Shown one piece after another: positions 61,800 through 63,001 of a stretch of DNA of 63,001 nt. A program made the translations under genes and the position numbers. The stretch covers positions 1-63,001 of the forward strand of contig NZ_FWFV01000013.1 of assembly GCF_900172315.1 (NCBI RefSeq). Direction: 5' to 3'. Within the stretch, counting starts at the first letter, position 1; every line of letters starts with the position of its first letter. Below the pieces are notes generated by a model. It searched no databases. It was not told the origin of the DNA and saw only the letters and a program-made list of their open reading frames with translations. The DNA comes from Palleronia marisminoris. GTDB taxonomy: Bacteria; Pseudomonadota; Alphaproteobacteria; Rhodobacterales; Rhodobacteraceae.

Positions 61800-62771
61800 T
61801 CAGTGCCCCGTGGTTCGCGCATAAAGCGTCGAGCGGCTGCCGAAAAGCGCACCGATCCGCCCCGCCATCCAGCCGGTGGTCCGCGCAAGGTCCAGCATCG
61901 TGCGCCCGTTCGTCGGGATCAGCAGCACCGCCAGAACCGCCGCGCTGAGCGCCTTGAGCGGAACCGACACGAGGACCGACCAGCGCGTCGCACCGGACAT
62001 GTCGATCTTGCGCCGGAAATTGGTGTTGGACTGATCTCGGCCGCGGGCGAACTGGTAGGCGAAGGTCAGGCGCTCGGGCGGGACGATCTCGTAGACATGG
62101 GCGTCTGCGATCCAGGCGGTCGGCAGCCCCGCCTTCTTCACCTCGGCCGAAAGTTTCGCGTCGGTCCCGCCGGTAAACCGCATCGCCTCGTCGAACCAGA
62201 TGTCGTGGTCGCGGAAGATGCGGGTCTCGGCCAGCCAGTTATTCGTCACGATGGTCACTCCCGGCGTGCCCTTGAGCCCCGCGCGGCGGGTCGCGCGGGC
62301 TTCCTTGCGGGCATAGCGGCGGCGGATGCAGTCGTGCATCCGCTTCTGCGTCCAGCTCAGCCCCTCCTGCGGGGGGTGGATGCCCAGCGGCGCGCCGATC
62401 AGCGCGGCGCCGCTCAGCCGGTAGCCCGCAACCAGGTGGGCCAGCCAGTCGTCGGCCACGACCTCGTCATCGTCCACGAAGGCCAGCAGCTCATGCCCGG
62501 CGGCGAGCGCCTCCTTCGCGGCGCGGTTGCGGCCGAAGGGGATGCCGGGCTCGGTCTCGAGCACGTAGTCCAGCGCGCCCCCCGGCAGGCGCCCTTCTCG
62601 CGCTTCGACGACGCCGCGACTGTTGGGCGCATCGTCGTTCTCGACCACCAGGAACCGCACCTCGCAATCGGGCGGGATCTGCAGCTTTGCGAAACTGTCG
62701 ATGAGGTCGGCCAACATCCGCGGCCTCTGCCGGGTCAGCACTGCCACCGTGATCGTCAGAAGCGCGCTCAT
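61800..62771 (-). CDS. Family 2 glycosyltransferase
   Basis: 323 aa GT-A transferase. The nucleotide-sugar motif begins ITVAVLTRQRPRMLADLIDS (residues 7-26); the DxD-like site is AFVDDDEVVADDW near 97; and FTGGTDAKLSAEVKKAG near 200 is the usual acceptor-side region. A hydrophobic helix lies near 265-285. Probably builds a surface glycan with the Kdo genes and the ABC exporter beside it. Confidence 0.85.
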   Translation of the reverse strand: MSALLTITVAVLTRQRPRMLADLIDSFAKLQIPPDCEVRFLVVENDDAPNSRGVVEAREGRLPGGALDYVLETEPGIPFGRNRAAKEALAAGHELLAFVDDDEVVADDWLAHLVAGYRLSGAALIGAPLGIHPPQEGLSWTQKRMHDCIRRRYARKEARATRRAGLKGTPGVTIVTNNWLAETRIFRDHDIWFDEAMRFTGGTDAKLSAEVKKAGLPTAWIADAHVYEIVPPERLTFAYQFARGRDQSNTNFRRKIDMSGATRWSVLVSVPLKALSAAVLAVLLIPTNGRTMLDLARTTGWMAGRIGALFGSRSTLYARTTGH

Positions 62772-62849
62772 GTGCGACCTCCATTGTTCATCTCCGGGGC
62801 CTCGTTGGACCGTTCCACTCGTCCCGTGCCCGGCACGCCGCTGGCGCGG

Positions 62850-63001
62850 TCATTCGGCGGCCGCATCGCGAAATCCCTCGAACTGCTGTTCATAGAGCGT
62901 CCGGAACGGACCCTGGTGGCCCAGAAGCTCGTGCACCGGGCCGCTTTCGATCACCTTGCCGTCCTCGATCACATGGATCTGGTCGGCCTCGAGGATGGTC
63001 G
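62850..63001 (-). CDS. C-terminal end of an ABC exporter ATPase (MsbA-like), cut by the window edge
   Basis: The last 49 codons of a gene that continues beyond the window. The visible piece reads TILEADQIHVIEDGKVIESG, PVHELLGHQGPFRTLYEQ and a short tail ending AAAE before the stop. This is the usual end of a type I ABC half-transporter (H-loop downstream strand, then the alpha-helical C-terminus), as in lipid or polysaccharide exporters. It lies 78 bp upstream of the glycosyltransferase on the same strand. Confidence 0.8.
   Translation of the reverse strand, partial: TILEADQIHVIEDGKVIESGPVHELLGHQGPFRTLYEQQFEGFRDAAAE

Overview
This window is high-GC, densely packed chromosomal DNA from an alphaproteobacterium, most likely a Rhodobacteraceae (Rhodobacter/Roseobacter-type) member. 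The reasons are the petABC cytochrome bc1 operon, an sqdB-sqdD-sqdC sulfolipid operon, aerobic-route cobalamin genes including cobF, a plant-like glutamate-cysteine ligase, many start/stop overlaps (ATGA, GTGA, TGATG), frequent GTG starts and an EcfG-type stress promoter. No insertion sequence, prophage, CRISPR array or rRNA was seen. The only RNA genes or elements recognised are a tRNA-Lys(UUU) and a TPP riboswitch. The assignment rests on gene content read by eye, not on a database search.

Layout. 0.4-2.7 kb: minus-strand msrP-msrQ plus a periplasmic histidine phosphatase. 2.9-10 kb: plsY, a glycine-zipper lipoprotein, gshA-hypothetical-rsmE, ubiA, and an OmpA-family protein with a coiled-coil partner. 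10-17.7 kb: moaE-moaD-pgsA, a TonB/ExbB/ExbD operon with a periplasmic leader protein, a decayed gene, a methyltransferase and uvrC. 17.7-18 kb: an AT-richer non-coding stretch with DnaA-box-like sequences. 18-28.5 kb: an SDR, a Ca2+/Na+ antiporter, a 52-residue zinc-ribbon membrane protein, an S49 peptidase, an ABC-2 exporter, a flavoprotein, serB, asparaginase, an IalB-like protein, rlmN and a LOG-family protein. 28.5-38.6 kb: dapD, a GlsB-like stress protein, dapE, a GNAT protein, rnr, pncA, an EamA transporter, tRNA-Lys, dapF, mtaB and a GST. 38.9-41.7 kb: petABC. 41.7-45 kb: thiBPQ behind a TPP riboswitch. 45-51.6 kb: cobalamin genes cobK, cobL, cobE, cobM, cobB, cobA, cobF and a DUF1636 protein. 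51.6-53 kb: a disulfide oxidoreductase. 53-56 kb: sqdBDC. 56-59.1 kb: two divergent RTX proteins, one carrying a glycoside hydrolase domain. 59.1-63 kb: kdsA-kdsB-kpsF (Kdo synthesis), a family 2 glycosyltransferase and the end of an ABC exporter.

How the genes fit together. Envelope and membrane functions dominate: phospholipid head groups (plsY, pgsA), sulfolipid (sqdBDC), Kdo for LPS or capsule, periplasmic repair (msrPQ), an energised TonB system and type-I-secreted RTX proteins. Lysine/diaminopimelate synthesis (dapD, dapE, dapF) and cofactors (thiamine uptake, cobalamin, molybdopterin, ubiquinone, glutathione, NAD salvage) fill most of the rest.

The most unusual points are: (i) a TonB-type motor in which the second ExbD has Asn where the proton-carrying transmembrane Asp should be, and ExbB has Val where the conserved pore Glu is expected; (ii) an RTX-tailed glycoside hydrolase of GH-A type, divergent from a second RTX protein; (iii) a textbook EcfG promoter in front of the GlsB-like gene; (iv) a DnaA-box-like cluster beside uvrC. 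None of these could be tested here by search or alignment.
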